DNA from: Oscillospiraceae bacterium
Lineage (GTDB): Bacteria > Bacillota > Clostridia > Oscillospirales > Oscillospiraceae
Direction of reading: 5' to 3'
DNA: 48,883 nucleotides
Assembly: GCA_020860205.1 (NCBI GenBank)
Contig: JAJBUU010000016.1
Span: forward strand, 1 to 48,883
The translations under genes and the position numbers were made by a program. Numbering within the stretch: the first letter of the stretch is position 1; every line of letters begins with the position of its first letter. This document shows positions 32,674-41,957 of the stretch, in pieces. Below the pieces are notes generated by a model. That model made no database searches. It saw only the letters and a program-made list of their open reading frames with translations, and was not told the DNA's origin.

Positions 32674-33876
32674 ATGAAACGGAAAATCATGCGCAGACAC
32701 ATTGCCCTTTGCGCCGCGCTTTGCATGACAGCGGCTCTGCTGACCGGCTGCGGCGGAAGCGCTGCAACCGGCTCCACGGACAGCGGCGGCGCAGAGAGCG
32801 GGAACAGCGCTGCCAGTACATACACGCCGGACCCGGCGGAGTATGAACTGATCGACGTAAGCTATTTTGACCGGAGCTGGAGCATGGACTCCGACGAGCT
32901 CGGCGTTTTCAACCTTGACCTGACCACACACGACCCCGCGTCCTCTATGAAAACGCAATTTCTGGAGGAATGGTGCCGTCTGGTGCAGGAGGCGACCGAC
33001 GGCGGCGTGAACATCACGATTTATCCCGGCGGCACGATGGCGTCCGCTTCGGAGGCACTGACCGCCGTGGAAACCGGCTCCTGTGACATGGCATGGTTCC
33101 TCGGCTCCAATTTCTCCGATATACTGCCCGTGACCTGTATATTCTATCTGCCGGGGCTTGGCCTTGGCGACAATATCACGGACTGCGACATCATGTGGGA
33201 TCTTTATGACAAATATCCGGCGTTTGAACAGGAGTACACGGACAACAACCTGAAGCTGATCCACCTTTACACCTGCGGCTCTATCTCCATCAACGGCGTG
33301 AAGGTCACTTCGCTGGAGGATTTCAGGGGCAAGAATATCCGCACCACCGGCGGGTATGCTGCGGACCTGATGGAGCTGCTGGGTGCTTCGCCCATCTCGA
33401 TGGGGCCGGGCGACCTGTACGATTCCATGAGCAAGGGCGTGCTGGACGGCTACGGTCTGGAGTGGTCGGGCATCAAGACGTTTAACCTGAATGAAGTGAC
33501 CGATTATTACAACAATGACCCGCTCTGGGTGACGATTCTCGGCGTTATCATGAATCTTGATACCTATAATTCTCTGCCCGCCGAATATCAGGAGGTCATC
33601 GACTACTATTCCGGTCGGGATATGTCGCTGCAACAGGCATATAACTGGGATATTGAGAACCGCGAGAGCCAGGAGTCGCTGTCCACACCGGAGCAGAATG
33701 TCAGCTTTGACGAGGCAGACTATGCGGAGCTGATGGAAATTTGCCGGAATTACAGCGAGGAACAGGCGGAAGCGCTGACCTCTGCCGACTTTGACGCCGT
33801 TGCATTCCTGAACGACATCTATGCGGAGGTGGAAGCGCACGAGGACTTTGTCTACTACCGCGAAACACAGGGCTGA
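32674..33876 (+). CDS. TRAP transporter solute-binding lipoprotein (DctP family)
   Basis: The 400-residue protein has a signal peptide with lipobox LLTGC and a Ser/Gly-rich linker. A DctP-type domain follows: GGVNITIYPGGTMASASEAL, VETGSCDMAWF, and EDFRGKNIRTTGGYAADLME with GASPISMGPGDLYDSMSKGV. It would capture an organic acid outside the cell. The ATG follows AAAGGAG. The two membrane subunits follow in the same operon. The substrate cannot be deduced. Confidence 0.92.
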   Translation: MKRKIMRRHIALCAALCMTAALLTGCGGSAATGSTDSGGAESGNSAASTYTPDPAEYELIDVSYFDRSWSMDSDELGVFNLDLTTHDPASSMKTQFLEEWCRLVQEATDGGVNITIYPGGTMASASEALTAVETGSCDMAWFLGSNFSDILPVTCIFYLPGLGLGDNITDCDIMWDLYDKYPAFEQEYTDNNLKLIHLYTCGSISINGVKVTSLEDFRGKNIRTTGGYAADLMELLGASPISMGPGDLYDSMSKGVLDGYGLEWSGIKTFNLNEVTDYYNNDPLWVTILGVIMNLDTYNSLPAEYQEVIDYYSGRDMSLQQAYNWDIENRESQESLSTPEQNVSFDEADYAELMEICRNYSEEQAEALTSADFDAVAFLNDIYAEVEAHEDFVYYRETQG

Positions 33877-33930
33877 ACCCTGTGACGAAGCTCCCGCTGT
33901 GGAGCGGAAAGAAGCAGAGGTGAAAAAAAC

Positions 33931-35235
33931 ATGTCTTTGACCATGATCGCCATTCTCGGCGTATGCGTGATGATCGCGCTGATCCTGATGGGCATGAACG
34001 TCGGAATGTCTATGGTCCTGGTCGGCTTTGCGGGGCTGCTCGCCGTAAAGGGCTGGACCGGTGCGCTGGGCTTCCTGCGTCAGGTTCCGGCAACGCAGGC
34101 CATGACCTATTCCTTTACCGTGATCCCGATGTTTGTCCTGATGGGGAACGCCGTGTTCCGCTCCGGCATCAGCGACGGACTGTTTGACGCCTCCCGCAAG
34201 TGGCTGAGCCGCGTTCCCGGAAACCTTGCCTGCGCCTCTGTCGTGGCCAGCGCCATTTTCGGCGCGATTTGCGGCTCCACCATTGCGACGACCGCGACGA
34301 TTGGCACGGTCGCGCTGCCAAAGATGCGCGAGGCCGGTTATTCCGAAAAGCTGGCTGCCGGAGTCATCTGCATCGGCGGCGGGATCGGCATCATGATCCC
34401 ACCCTCCACGCCGATGATCATTTACGGCGTGGCAACGGAAAACTCCATCGGTGAGCTGTTCGCTGCCGGCATCCTGCCCGGCATTTTGATGGCCGTCCTG
34501 TATATTCTGGCGATCATCATCATGGTCAAGCTGGACCCCTCTCTGGCGCCTGTCAGCACAAAATGCTCATGGGCAGAGCGGTTCAAATCCCTGCGGCACC
34601 TGGTCGGCATCGTGATTTTGTTCCTCATCGTTCTCGGCGGACTGTTCTCCGGCATTTTTACAGTCAACGAGGCGGCAGCCATCGGCGCGCTGGCTTCGCT
34701 GGTGCTGATGTTTTTCCGTCACAGCTTTACATGGCGGAATTTCTACAACGTCATCATGGATACCATCACCACGTCCGGCATGGTCCTGCTGCTGGTCATC
34801 GGCGCCAGCGTATTTGGCAGCTTTCTCACCGTCACAAAGCTCCCGACCACGTTGGCAAGCTGGCTCACCGGGCTGGATGTCTCCCGTTATGTCGTGCTGC
34901 TGCTTTTGATCGTCATTTACTTTATCCTCGGCATGATTATGGATGAGCTGCCGATGGTGCTGCTGACCATCCCCATCTTCTATCCGGTCATCACAAGCCT
35001 TGGCTTTGACAGCATCTGGTTTGGCGTTATCATCATTCTGGTCACGGCGCTGGGCAATATCACGCCGCCGGTGGGAGTCTGCTGCTTTGTACTCTCCGGG
35101 ATCGCAAAGGATATTCCGCTGACGACGATTTTCCGGGGCATTTGGCCGTTTGTGATGGTGCTGCTTCTGACCATCGTGATCCTGACGATTTTTCCGTCCA
35201 TCGCAACATGGCTGCCCAGCCTGCTTTACGCATAG
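33931..35235 (+). CDS. TRAP transporter large permease (DctM family)
   Basis: The 434-residue protein has about a dozen hydrophobic segments with family blocks: ASAIFGAICGSTIATTATIG, GGGIGIMIPPSTPMIIYGVA, VNEAAAIGAL and NITPPVGVCCFVLSGIAKD. It is the ion-coupled channel subunit. It starts 54 bp after the binding protein; the small subunit follows 11 bp later. Confidence 0.94.
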   Translation: MSLTMIAILGVCVMIALILMGMNVGMSMVLVGFAGLLAVKGWTGALGFLRQVPATQAMTYSFTVIPMFVLMGNAVFRSGISDGLFDASRKWLSRVPGNLACASVVASAIFGAICGSTIATTATIGTVALPKMREAGYSEKLAAGVICIGGGIGIMIPPSTPMIIYGVATENSIGELFAAGILPGILMAVLYILAIIIMVKLDPSLAPVSTKCSWAERFKSLRHLVGIVILFLIVLGGLFSGIFTVNEAAAIGALASLVLMFFRHSFTWRNFYNVIMDTITTSGMVLLLVIGASVFGSFLTVTKLPTTLASWLTGLDVSRYVVLLLLIVIYFILGMIMDELPMVLLTIPIFYPVITSLGFDSIWFGVIIILVTALGNITPPVGVCCFVLSGIAKDIPLTTIFRGIWPFVMVLLLTIVILTIFPSIATWLPSLLYA

Positions 35236-35246
35236 GGGGTGCGGAG

Positions 35247-35777
35247 ATGAAAACAATCAAGACAGTGGAACGGGTCGTAAGCCGGATTTCCCGCTTCATC
35301 AGCTACATCAGCTTTCTCGGTATTGTGTGCATGATGCTGCTCATCGCGGTGGACGTGTTCCTTCGCCAGCTCTTTTCCAATGCGATCATCGGCTCTTATG
35401 AGCTGGTGCAGTATCTGCTCATGACCGTGGTTTTTGCCTCGTTTTCCTATACGCAGACGACGAAAAAGCACGTCCGCGTGACCGTACTCCTTGCCAGGCT
35501 GCCGTGGCGCGTTCATACGCTGCTCAACGGTCTGTGGGAACTGCTCTGTGCGGCGTCCGCCGCCGTGATGGGTTACGCCGCCTGCGTGCAGGCCGATTAT
35601 CTGGTTGAAAAGGCATGGACGAGCGATGTGCTGCGCTTTCCCATCGCGCCGTTCTATTACTTCGAGGGCGTGATGCTCTTTGCTTTCGCTCTGGTCATTC
35701 TCACTGACGCACTGCGCTATTTCTTCGCCGTGACCGATCAGGAATACGCAGAGGAGACCTTCCGGGAATATTCGTAA
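35247..35777 (+). CDS. TRAP transporter small permease (DctQ family)
   Basis: The 176-residue protein has four hydrophobic segments. AVDVFLRQLFSNAIIGSYEL near residue 38 and FASFSYTQTTKKHVRVTVLL are DctQ-like blocks. The ATG at 35247 behind a G-rich site is chosen; a longer frame from 35142 lies inside dctM. The gene order is binding protein, large, small, whereas binding protein, small, large is more common. Confidence 0.88.
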   Translation: MKTIKTVERVVSRISRFISYISFLGIVCMMLLIAVDVFLRQLFSNAIIGSYELVQYLLMTVVFASFSYTQTTKKHVRVTVLLARLPWRVHTLLNGLWELLCAASAAVMGYAACVQADYLVEKAWTSDVLRFPIAPFYYFEGVMLFAFALVILTDALRYFFAVTDQEYAEETFREYS

Positions 35778-35832
35778 CAGGAACAAAATCAGGTCGAATG
35801 TATCAGCAGAGGCCAAAAAAGAGACAAAAAAC

Positions 35833-35875
35833 GCCGTCCGGATTGCAAAACCGCAATCCGGACGGCTGATTTTTT
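35833..35875 (+). terminator. Terminator of the TRAP operon
   Basis: GCCGTCCGGATTGC pairs perfectly with GCAATCCGGACGGC, followed by TGATTTTTT. An A run on the other side makes it usable in both directions, including for rpsR. Confidence 0.85.
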
Positions 35876-35914
35876 CGGCGTTCCCGCGTCAATCGGCAAA
35901 CGGGTCTGGCGCAA

Positions 35915-35957
35915 AACAGCCGTCAGACGCCGCAGGCGCTTTGTGTGGGGATGCCGT
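35915..35957. repeat. Fragment of the GGCAGCGCCGCA repeat family
   Basis: ACAGCCGTCAGACGCCGCAG with GGCGCTTTGTGTGGGGATGC resembles the end of the repeat at 4727-4901. A related short copy lies at 36256-36306, in the ssb-rpsR gap. Confidence 0.35.
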
Positions 35958-35972
35958 TAGTCTGTTCAAAAC

Positions 35973-36215
35973 TCAATCGACGATGTATGGCATCAGCGCG
36001 ATTTGACGGGCGCGCTTGATGGCCTCAGTCAACTGGCGCTGATGCAGCGCACAGGCGCCGGTGGCGCGGCGGGGCAGGATTTTGCCGCGCTCGCTGGTGA
36101 ACTTGTTCAGCTTTGCCACGTCCTTGTAATCGACAAAGGTCGCCTTATCCACGCAAAACTGGCAGACTTTTCTGCGTTTGCGGGGAGCGCCGTTTCCGCT
36201 TCTGTTAAAAGCCAC
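35973..36215 (-). CDS. rpsR: 30S ribosomal protein S18
   Basis: The 80-residue basic protein contains [30 protein letters not shown] and [20 protein letters not shown], clear S18 signatures. The cysteine pair suggests a zinc-binding form. It follows ssb in the common rpsF-ssb-rpsR operon. Confidence 0.97.
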   Translation of the reverse strand: MAFNRSGNGAPRKRRKVCQFCVDKATFVDYKDVAKLNKFTSERGKILPRRATGACALHQRQLTEAIKRARQIALMPYIVD

Positions 36216-36310
36216 GATGATTCCCTCCTGTTCAAATATAAAGTATCAAAATCGGGTAGCACCGCATCATCTGGCAGGATACCGCCAGCTCTCACGTGCG
36301 GCGCCGCACC

Positions 36311-36808
36311 TTAGAACGGCAGCTCTCCGTCTGTATCGCTCAGTTCGGAGAAAGCGGAACCCGCCGGGCTGTCGTCAAAGCTCTTATAGCTGCGGTCGCC
36401 GCCGCTGCTGGCGGCGCTGTTGCTGCTGCGATAGCCGCCGGACGAATAGCCCCCGGCGGACGATGTGGTGTTATCTTCGTTCCGGCGTTTGCTGTCGCCA
36501 AAATAGACATTATCTGCAACGATCTCCGATGAACGGCGCTTGTTGCCCTCGCGGTCTGTCCAGTCGCGGATCTGAAGCCGTCCGGAAACCACGGCCATGC
36601 TCCCTTTTGCAAAATACTTGGCGACAAATTCCGCAGTTGCACGCCAGACGACCACGTCGATAAAGTCGGTCTGACGCTCAACGCCGTCTTTTCCGCCAAA
36701 GTCCCGCTCGCACGCCAGCGTGAAGCTGACAACGGCAAGCTGGCTTTGCGTGTAACGCAGCTCCGGGTCACGGGTCAGACGGCCCATTAAAACGATGTGA
36801 TTTAACAT
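36311..36808 (-). CDS. ssb: Single-stranded DNA-binding protein
   Basis: SSB coats single-stranded DNA and recruits replication and repair proteins. The 165 residues have an OB fold (MLNHIVLMGRLTRDPELRYT to VADNVYFGDSK), a Gly/Ser-rich flexible linker and the acidic tip DGELPF that binds partners. It lies between rpsF and rpsR. Confidence 0.97.
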   Translation of the reverse strand: MLNHIVLMGRLTRDPELRYTQSQLAVVSFTLACERDFGGKDGVERQTDFIDVVVWRATAEFVAKYFAKGSMAVVSGRLQIRDWTDREGNKRRSSEIVADNVYFGDSKRRNEDNTTSSAGGYSSGGYRSSNSAASSGGDRSYKSFDDSPAGSAFSELSDTDGELPF

Positions 36809-36826
36809 GATGATAAAGAACCTTTC

Positions 36827-37123
36827 TTACGCGGGACGCTGGGTAATGAGACTGCGGATCACGCCGTCGGTGATTCCAAGAACGCGGTCAAGCTCTGCGG
36901 GGAAATCCGGGCCGCTGGTAAACTGGATGAGAACATAATAGCCTTCCGACAGATAATTGATCTCATAAGCCAGCTTCTTCTTGCCGATCTCCTGCATTTC
37001 GTCGATCGTGCCGTTTGCTTCTACCAGCGTCTTGAACTTTTCTACGATTGCAGCCGTATCCTCCTCCGAGAGCGTGGGATTGATGATGTACATGCATTCG
37101 TACTTTTCGATGGACTTTGCCAT
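36827..37123 (-). CDS. rpsF: 30S ribosomal protein S6
   Basis: The 98-residue protein begins MAKSIEKYECMYIINPTLSE and contains the S6 block KKKLAYEINYLSEGYYVLIQ. The ATG at 37123 behind AAGGAGG is chosen over a longer frame from 37213. S6 pairs with S18 in the ribosome, and both are encoded here with ssb. Confidence 0.97.
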   Translation of the reverse strand: MAKSIEKYECMYIINPTLSEEDTAAIVEKFKTLVEANGTIDEMQEIGKKKLAYEINYLSEGYYVLIQFTSGPDFPAELDRVLGITDGVIRSLITQRPA

Positions 37124-37256
37124 TTTCAGCACCTCCTTCTGGACTGATGGCCTGCGGCAAGGCAGGCAAGGATTACCTGTTTCCTCAAAAAAACAAGCGC
37201 TTCTATTATACACATTTTTCGGGGCTTGTCAAACCTTTTTTCCTACAGCACAGAGG

Positions 37257-37408
37257 GCGGCAGTTATTTTACTTCTACTTCTTTTATTTCGCGCGCTTCC
37301 GGGAATACAGGTGCATTTTTATCCGTTCCGGCTGACCGCAATGTGCAGGGGTGGGCGGGTTTCGCTCCTGCCGATTTATGCGGCGCTGCCTTAAAAGTAA
37401 ATGCTGTC
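37257..37408. repeat. Interspersed MITE-like element D (short form)
   Basis: It starts with a degenerate left end (GGCAGTTATTTTACTT) and contains TTTCGCGCGCTTCCGG and ATCCGTTCCGGCTGACCGCA. Half of the palindrome (GTTTCGCTCCTG) is fused directly to CCGATTTATGCGGCGCTGCC, and the right end is AGTAAATGCTGTC. It looks like element C with the middle deleted. The rest of 37124-37490 holds no supported gene. Confidence 0.6.
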
Positions 37409-37490
37409 AATCTGTCGGCGCGCGCATACGGCAAAAAACGCCTGTCCGGCGGCCTGTGAAAAAATGTTCTGTCAAAAGCGTAACAATGGA

Positions 37491-37519
37491 TTGACGCGCA
37501 AAAACTTTGGTGGTAAACT
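37491..37519 (+). promoter_or_regulatory. Promoter of the radical SAM gene
   Basis: TTGACG (37491-37496) and TAAACT (37514-37519) are 17 bp apart. Confidence 0.4.
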
Positions 37520-37555
37520 ATAAAATTACGGTAACAAAGTGAAAGAGGAGCCACA

Positions 37556-38425
37556 ATGAGCAATCCCTACAAGACCCGCGACGGCGGTGCAACCGTCACT
37601 GTGTTTGTCCCTTATGACTGCAACAACAACTGCCCCTTCTGCATCAACAAGGTGGAGTATGCAGACACCAGCGGATTCAGCCTGGATAAAATCTGCGAGA
37701 GCATCCGCTTGGTGGATGCCATCACACCCCGCTGCGATTTTGTATTTACCGGCGGCGAGCCGTTGGCCAATCTGACAGACTTGCAGCAAATGCTGGATTG
37801 CGTTCCGGCGCTGCACCGGGTATTTATCAACACCACGCTGCCGGTCATGCAGGACCGCACGGAGGATGATTTGGTGGAGTTTTTGAATCGCAATCGGGAG
37901 AAAATCACCTGTGTCAATGTTTCGCGGCACCTGTTTCCCTTCGTTCAGGAGAGCAACGACGGTATTTTTTCCAGGCTGAAGGTGCCCGCGCGCATCAATT
38001 CCGTGCTGTTCGGCGCGCACCCGCTGGAGAAGCTGCGCGCGTTCATCGCGCGGTTCCACAGCGTTCCCATCCAGTTCCGCTCGGATTATACCACGACGAC
38101 GCCGGAAAACCTCTACGACGAGCGGGATGACAGCATCCTGCGCGACCTGCGCGCACTTTTGTCCCAGACACGCATGGAGGGCTGCCGCATTCGCTGCAAT
38201 TATGAGTTTCTGGATGGGGAAACGCACGTCATCTCTTACCACCGCACACTGCCTTATTCCACCATTACGGAAACCGATTCGGACGGCGTGACATACGATA
38301 TTCTGTATGACATCCTCATCAAACAGAACGGAGCGCTCCATTCCGATTGGACAGGCGTTCCGCTGGACGTGGATGCGTATCGCGCTGTGGTTTACGAGCC
38401 TTATGATCTGCACCGGATTCTCTGA
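37556..38425 (+). CDS. Radical SAM protein of unknown function
   Basis: The 289-residue protein has the cluster motif CNNNCPFC (CxxxCxxC) near residue 22 and the SAM-binding FTGGEPL near residue 65, so it should bind a [4Fe-4S] cluster and cleave SAM. The C-terminal half has no SPASM-like set of cysteines, only GCRIRCNYEF. Acidic and hydrophobic blocks such as YHRTLPYSTITETDSDGVTY are not ones I recognise. The ATG follows AGGAG. It stands alone, with its own promoter and two hairpins behind it, so context gives no substrate. It might modify a nucleoside, peptide or cofactor. Confidence 0.85.
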   Translation: MSNPYKTRDGGATVTVFVPYDCNNNCPFCINKVEYADTSGFSLDKICESIRLVDAITPRCDFVFTGGEPLANLTDLQQMLDCVPALHRVFINTTLPVMQDRTEDDLVEFLNRNREKITCVNVSRHLFPFVQESNDGIFSRLKVPARINSVLFGAHPLEKLRAFIARFHSVPIQFRSDYTTTTPENLYDERDDSILRDLRALLSQTRMEGCRIRCNYEFLDGETHVISYHRTLPYSTITETDSDGVTYDILYDILIKQNGALHSDWTGVPLDVDAYRAVVYEPYDLHRIL

Positions 38426-38463
38426 AAAGCGATTTTTGCAGCGCGGATCCATGCGGATTTGGA

Positions 38464-38498
38464 CATTGTGGGTCAGGCGGCTTGCCTGACCCACAATG
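38464..38498 (+). terminator. Perfect hairpin after the radical SAM gene
   Basis: CATTGTGGGTCAGGC pairs perfectly with GCCTGACCCACAATG over a five-base loop; there is no T run. Confidence 0.5.
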
Positions 38499-38510
38499 CT
38501 TATGACAGGA

Positions 38511-38550
38511 TAAAAAACGCAGCCCGGCGTCTGTCGGGCTGCGTTTTTTA
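38511..38550. terminator. Bidirectional terminator
   Basis: TAAAAAACGCAGCCCG pairs perfectly with CGGGCTGCGTTTTTTA, giving T runs on both strands between the convergent radical SAM and thiolase genes. Confidence 0.9.
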
Positions 38551-38567
38551 TGATTAAGATATTATGT

Positions 38568-39785
38568 TTAGTCGTCGTAAATCATTTCCAGTACGGTGGC
38601 CTGACCCATGCCGCCGCCGATGCAAAGCGTGGCAAGGCCGTATTTGGCGTGACGGCGGCGCAGCTCGTACATCAGGGTGACGAGGATACGGCAGCCGGTG
38701 CAGCCAATCGGGTGGCCAAGGGAGATGCCAGAGCCGTTGGGGTTGATGATGTCCATCTTGTCCTCCCAGCCGAGCATCTTGATGCAGCCGAGCGCCTGTG
38801 CTGCAAACGCCTCGTTCAGCTCGATCACGGACATATCGTCTGCGGTCAGACCGGCCATTGCAAGCGCCTTGGGAACAGCGTAAACCGGACCCAGACCCAT
38901 CGTGCGCGGATCGGTACCCGCAACGCCCATGCCGATGATGCGGCAAATCGGCTTCAGACCAAGCTCCTTCGCCTTCTCCGGGGTCATCATCAGAACCGCT
39001 GCCGCGCCGTCGTTACGACCGGAGGAGTTGCCAGCGGTGACCGTGCCGCCCTGACGGAAAACGGCCTTCAGCTTTGCCAGCTTCTCCGCAGAGGTGTCGC
39101 GGCGGATGAACTCGTCCTTGTCAAAGACGATCGGGTCTTTCTTGCGGCCCTGCGGAACGGTGACGGGGACGATCTCGTCTTTGAAACGGCCTTCGTCCGT
39201 CGCGGCGGCAGCGCGCTGGTGGCTCATCAGCGCGAGCGCGTCCTGCTCCTCACGGGTGATGCCAAGCTTTTCCGCAATGTTCTCTGCGGTCACGCCCATT
39301 GCGAACTTGCCATAGGTTTCCTGCGGCTGGCTGTTATGCTGACCCTCTGTCAGGGAGTCCTTCAGCTCGGTGGTGCCGGTGCCAACGCCCCAACGTGCGT
39401 TGCTGAGATAGAAGATGCCGTTGGACATACTCTCCGCACCGCCGGCGATGACGACCTCCGCGCTGCCTGCGGCGATCTCCAGCATACCGGTCTGAACGGC
39501 GGTCATGGCGGAGGCGCACTGACGCATGACGGTCTGTGCAGCGGTGGTTTCGGGGAAACCGGCGCGCAGCGCGGCATAGCGCGCCATGTTGGACTCATCA
39601 GAGGACTGACGGCACTGGCCGAGAATGATCTCGTCCACCAGACCCTTATCCACTCCCGTGCGGCGGATCAGCTCGTTCATCACGGCGCCTGCCAGCTCGT
39701 TGGCGTGCAGGGGCTTGAGGGAACCGCCCATAGAGCCGATGGCCGTGCGGCAGCCTTCCACGATGACTACATCTCTGAATTGCAT
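38568..39785 (-). CDS. Thiolase (acetyl-CoA acyltransferase), second copy
   Basis: The 405-residue enzyme shows Cys90 in MRQCASAM, His358 in GHPIGCTG and Cys388 in CIGGGMG, the full thiolase catalytic set. The [10 protein letters not shown] block is also present. It differs clearly from the thiolase at 3452-4711 and lacks that gene's insertion, so the two probably have different chain-length preference or direction. The ATG follows AAGGAG. No other fatty-acid or butyrate gene is adjacent. Confidence 0.93.
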   Translation of the reverse strand: MQFRDVVIVEGCRTAIGSMGGSLKPLHANELAGAVMNELIRRTGVDKGLVDEIILGQCRQSSDESNMARYAALRAGFPETTAAQTVMRQCASAMTAVQTGMLEIAAGSAEVVIAGGAESMSNGIFYLSNARWGVGTGTTELKDSLTEGQHNSQPQETYGKFAMGVTAENIAEKLGITREEQDALALMSHQRAAAATDEGRFKDEIVPVTVPQGRKKDPIVFDKDEFIRRDTSAEKLAKLKAVFRQGGTVTAGNSSGRNDGAAAVLMMTPEKAKELGLKPICRIIGMGVAGTDPRTMGLGPVYAVPKALAMAGLTADDMSVIELNEAFAAQALGCIKMLGWEDKMDIINPNGSGISLGHPIGCTGCRILVTLMYELRRRHAKYGLATLCIGGGMGQATVLEMIYDD

Positions 39786-39854
39786 GATTTTTCTCCTTCG
39801 ATAATGTGTTTATATATTTGGACTTGGCTTATCATAAAGAATAAAAAGAACAGA

Positions 39855-40265
39855 TCAGGATTCCGCATTTGCGGCAGTTTCGCCGGTCTGCTCCGGCGCG
39901 CGGCCGAGGAAGGTCAGGAAATTGTGAATCGCAGTTTCCGCGGCGTACATGACTCCCATCGGATCCATGCCCGCATGATAGGCGATTTCAAAGAGCTGAT
40001 CCACATTTTCCGCGAGATTTTTCAGCATGGTGCGGGTCTGCTCCTCCATCGGGAAGGCCTTGCGCCGTCCCTCGCTGCTGCCGATGGGGTGGATATAGCA
40101 CTGGTACTGTCCTTCTCCGACAAACGCATAGAGGATTTCGCTGCCGCAGAGCATGGCGATCATGCTTCCGCCGTCCAGCAGCGCTATCATCTTCTCTGTG
40201 TCCCGGTCAATGGGAGCCAGTTCGATATTTTCCTGCTGTTCCTGCGGAGAGGTCTTGTTTTCCAT
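39855..40265 (-). CDS. Uncharacterised 136-residue cytoplasmic protein
   Basis: I do not recognise this protein. It begins MENKTSPQEQQENIELAPID, has a short hydrophobic strand (GGSMIAMLCGSEILYAFVG), a central basic part (SSEGRRKAFPMEEQTRTML) and a helical part (FEIAYHAGMDPMGVMYAAET), then an acidic Ala/Glu tail. No signal peptide or clear membrane segment is present. An AAGGA lies upstream of the ATG at 40265. It sits between lysC and the second thiolase on the same strand. Good codon usage and a ribosome site support a real gene. Confidence 0.65.
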   Translation of the reverse strand: MENKTSPQEQQENIELAPIDRDTEKMIALLDGGSMIAMLCGSEILYAFVGEGQYQCYIHPIGSSEGRRKAFPMEEQTRTMLKNLAENVDQLFEIAYHAGMDPMGVMYAAETAIHNFLTFLGRAPEQTGETAANAES

Positions 40266-40382
40266 CGCTTCACACATCCTTCTCGTTCAAACAAAAATAT
40301 TATAGTCCCGATGTTTTCGGCGGTCAACCGAAAATTCTCGAAAAAATAACCAAAATTCCCACAAAAAACAGGCAAAAAACGC

Positions 40383-41702
40383 TCAATCCGTAATCAGCTT
40401 CTGGTAAATGCTGCGAATGGCGTTTTCGCAGTCCTTTTCCTCCACGGCGATGATGATGTTCAGCTCGCTGGAGCCCTGATCGATCATGCGGATGTTGATG
40501 CCGGCCTCCGATACGGCGGAGAAAATGCTGGCCGCGACGCCCTTGGAATACGCCATGCCGTGACCCACGACGGCCACCAGCGCCAGATGATCCTCTGCAA
40601 TCAGCGCGTCCGGGTGGAGCTGTTCACGTATCTCCTGCAAAATCTGCTCCCGGCAGCCGTTCAGCTGCTCGTTTGCCACGATGACAGACATGGTGTCGAT
40701 CCCGGTGGGGCAGTGTTCAAAGGAAACACCATGGTCGGCAAAGATTTTCAGCAGGGTCGCGCCAAAGCCGACGGCGGAGTTCATCAGCGCCTTTTCCACC
40801 TGAATGCTGACAAATCCCTTCCGTCCGGCGATGCCGGTAACCGCGCGGGGCGGCAGGATGCGGGGCAGGGAGGCCACGATCATCGTGCCGGGGTCGGACG
40901 GGCGGTTGGTGTTGCGGATGTTGATGGGGATGCCGGCACGCTGCACAGGGAACACCGCGTCCTCGTGGAACACGGAGGAACCCATATAGGACAGCTCGCG
41001 CAGTTCCTGATAGCTGATGTAGTCGATCCTGCGCGGAGAGGGGACGATGCCGGGGTCTGCGGCCAGCATTCCGGATACATCCGTCCAGTTTTCATAGAGG
41101 TTCGCGCTCACCGCGCGTGCAACGATTGCGCCGGTCACGTCCGAGCCACCGCGGGAGAAGGTGCAAATCGTGCCGTCCGGCAGCGCGCCGTAAAATCCGG
41201 GGATGACCGCGTTCGGGAGCTGCCACAGCGCCTCGTGTACCTTCGTGTTCGTAATCTCCGGGTCAAGCGCGCCGGTATCGTCAAACACAACGCAGTCTGC
41301 GGGGTCCACGAAAGGAAAGCCCAGATAGGCCGCAATGATCTTTGCATTTAAGTATTCGCCGCGGCTTGCCATGTAGGCCTTCTCGCATTTGGTTTCCAGA
41401 TGCGTGCGGATGGCGGCGATTTCCGCGTCCAGATCAAAGTCCACGCCGAGCGCCGTGATAATATCGGAAAAGCGCGCCGCGATTTGTGTCAATACAGCGT
41501 CAAAGCTCTCCTGCTCCGACGCAAGCGTGTGGCACTGATAAAGCAGGTCTGTCACCTTTATGTCGCCGCGATCCCGTTTTCCGGGCGCGGATACGGCCAC
41601 ATAGCGGCGCGCGGGGTTGCTGTGGATGATGTCGGCGGCCTTGCAAATCTGCTGCGCGCTGGCCAGCGAGGTGCCGCCGAACTTGAGAACGATTGTTTCC
41701 AT
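40383..41702 (-). CDS. lysC: Aspartate kinase
   Basis: The enzyme phosphorylates aspartate, the first step to lysine, threonine, methionine and diaminopimelate. The 439 residues contain KFGGTSLAS near the N-terminus, GEYLNAKIIAAYLG, FSRGGSDVTGAIVA and a C-terminal regulatory part with two ACT domains (VSIQVEKALMNSAVGFGATL and VGHGMAYSKGVAASIFSAVS). Amino-acid feedback inhibition is therefore likely. No lysine riboswitch is visible in the 255 bp upstream, in contrast to the transporter at 8135. Confidence 0.95.
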   Translation of the reverse strand: METIVLKFGGTSLASAQQICKAADIIHSNPARRYVAVSAPGKRDRGDIKVTDLLYQCHTLASEQESFDAVLTQIAARFSDIITALGVDFDLDAEIAAIRTHLETKCEKAYMASRGEYLNAKIIAAYLGFPFVDPADCVVFDDTGALDPEITNTKVHEALWQLPNAVIPGFYGALPDGTICTFSRGGSDVTGAIVARAVSANLYENWTDVSGMLAADPGIVPSPRRIDYISYQELRELSYMGSSVFHEDAVFPVQRAGIPINIRNTNRPSDPGTMIVASLPRILPPRAVTGIAGRKGFVSIQVEKALMNSAVGFGATLLKIFADHGVSFEHCPTGIDTMSVIVANEQLNGCREQILQEIREQLHPDALIAEDHLALVAVVGHGMAYSKGVAASIFSAVSEAGINIRMIDQGSSELNIIIAVEEKDCENAIRSIYQKLITD

Positions 41703-41892
41703 ATTAAAATAAAGTCCCTCCCTTTGCGGAACCGGATGTTTCCGCCCTTTCGCATCTTCCGGTCATTGTATCACATCCCTCCGGCGATTGCAATAAATTT
41801 TCCCGCTGTTTGAGCTGCATGGGCAAACGCGCTTTTCCGGAAGTACCGCAAAAAGCGGCGACAAAAACAGAGGAATGGAGCCGTTGGGATAC

Positions 41893-41936
41893 AGAAAACC
41901 GGCGCGAGAGTCAGGCGAAAAGCTCTCGCACCGGTT
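41893..41936 (-). terminator. Terminator of rplS
   Basis: AACCGGTGCGAGAG pairs with CTCTCGCGCCGGTT on the minus strand with one mismatch, and a short T run follows. Confidence 0.65.
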
Positions 41937-41957
41937 CTTGTTGCGGATCGTTGGTCC

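Noticed and set aside
38550-40349. Long plus-strand open frame (599 codons)
   Set aside because: It is antisense to the second thiolase and the orphan gene, with His/Ala/Gly-rich sequence and no motif.
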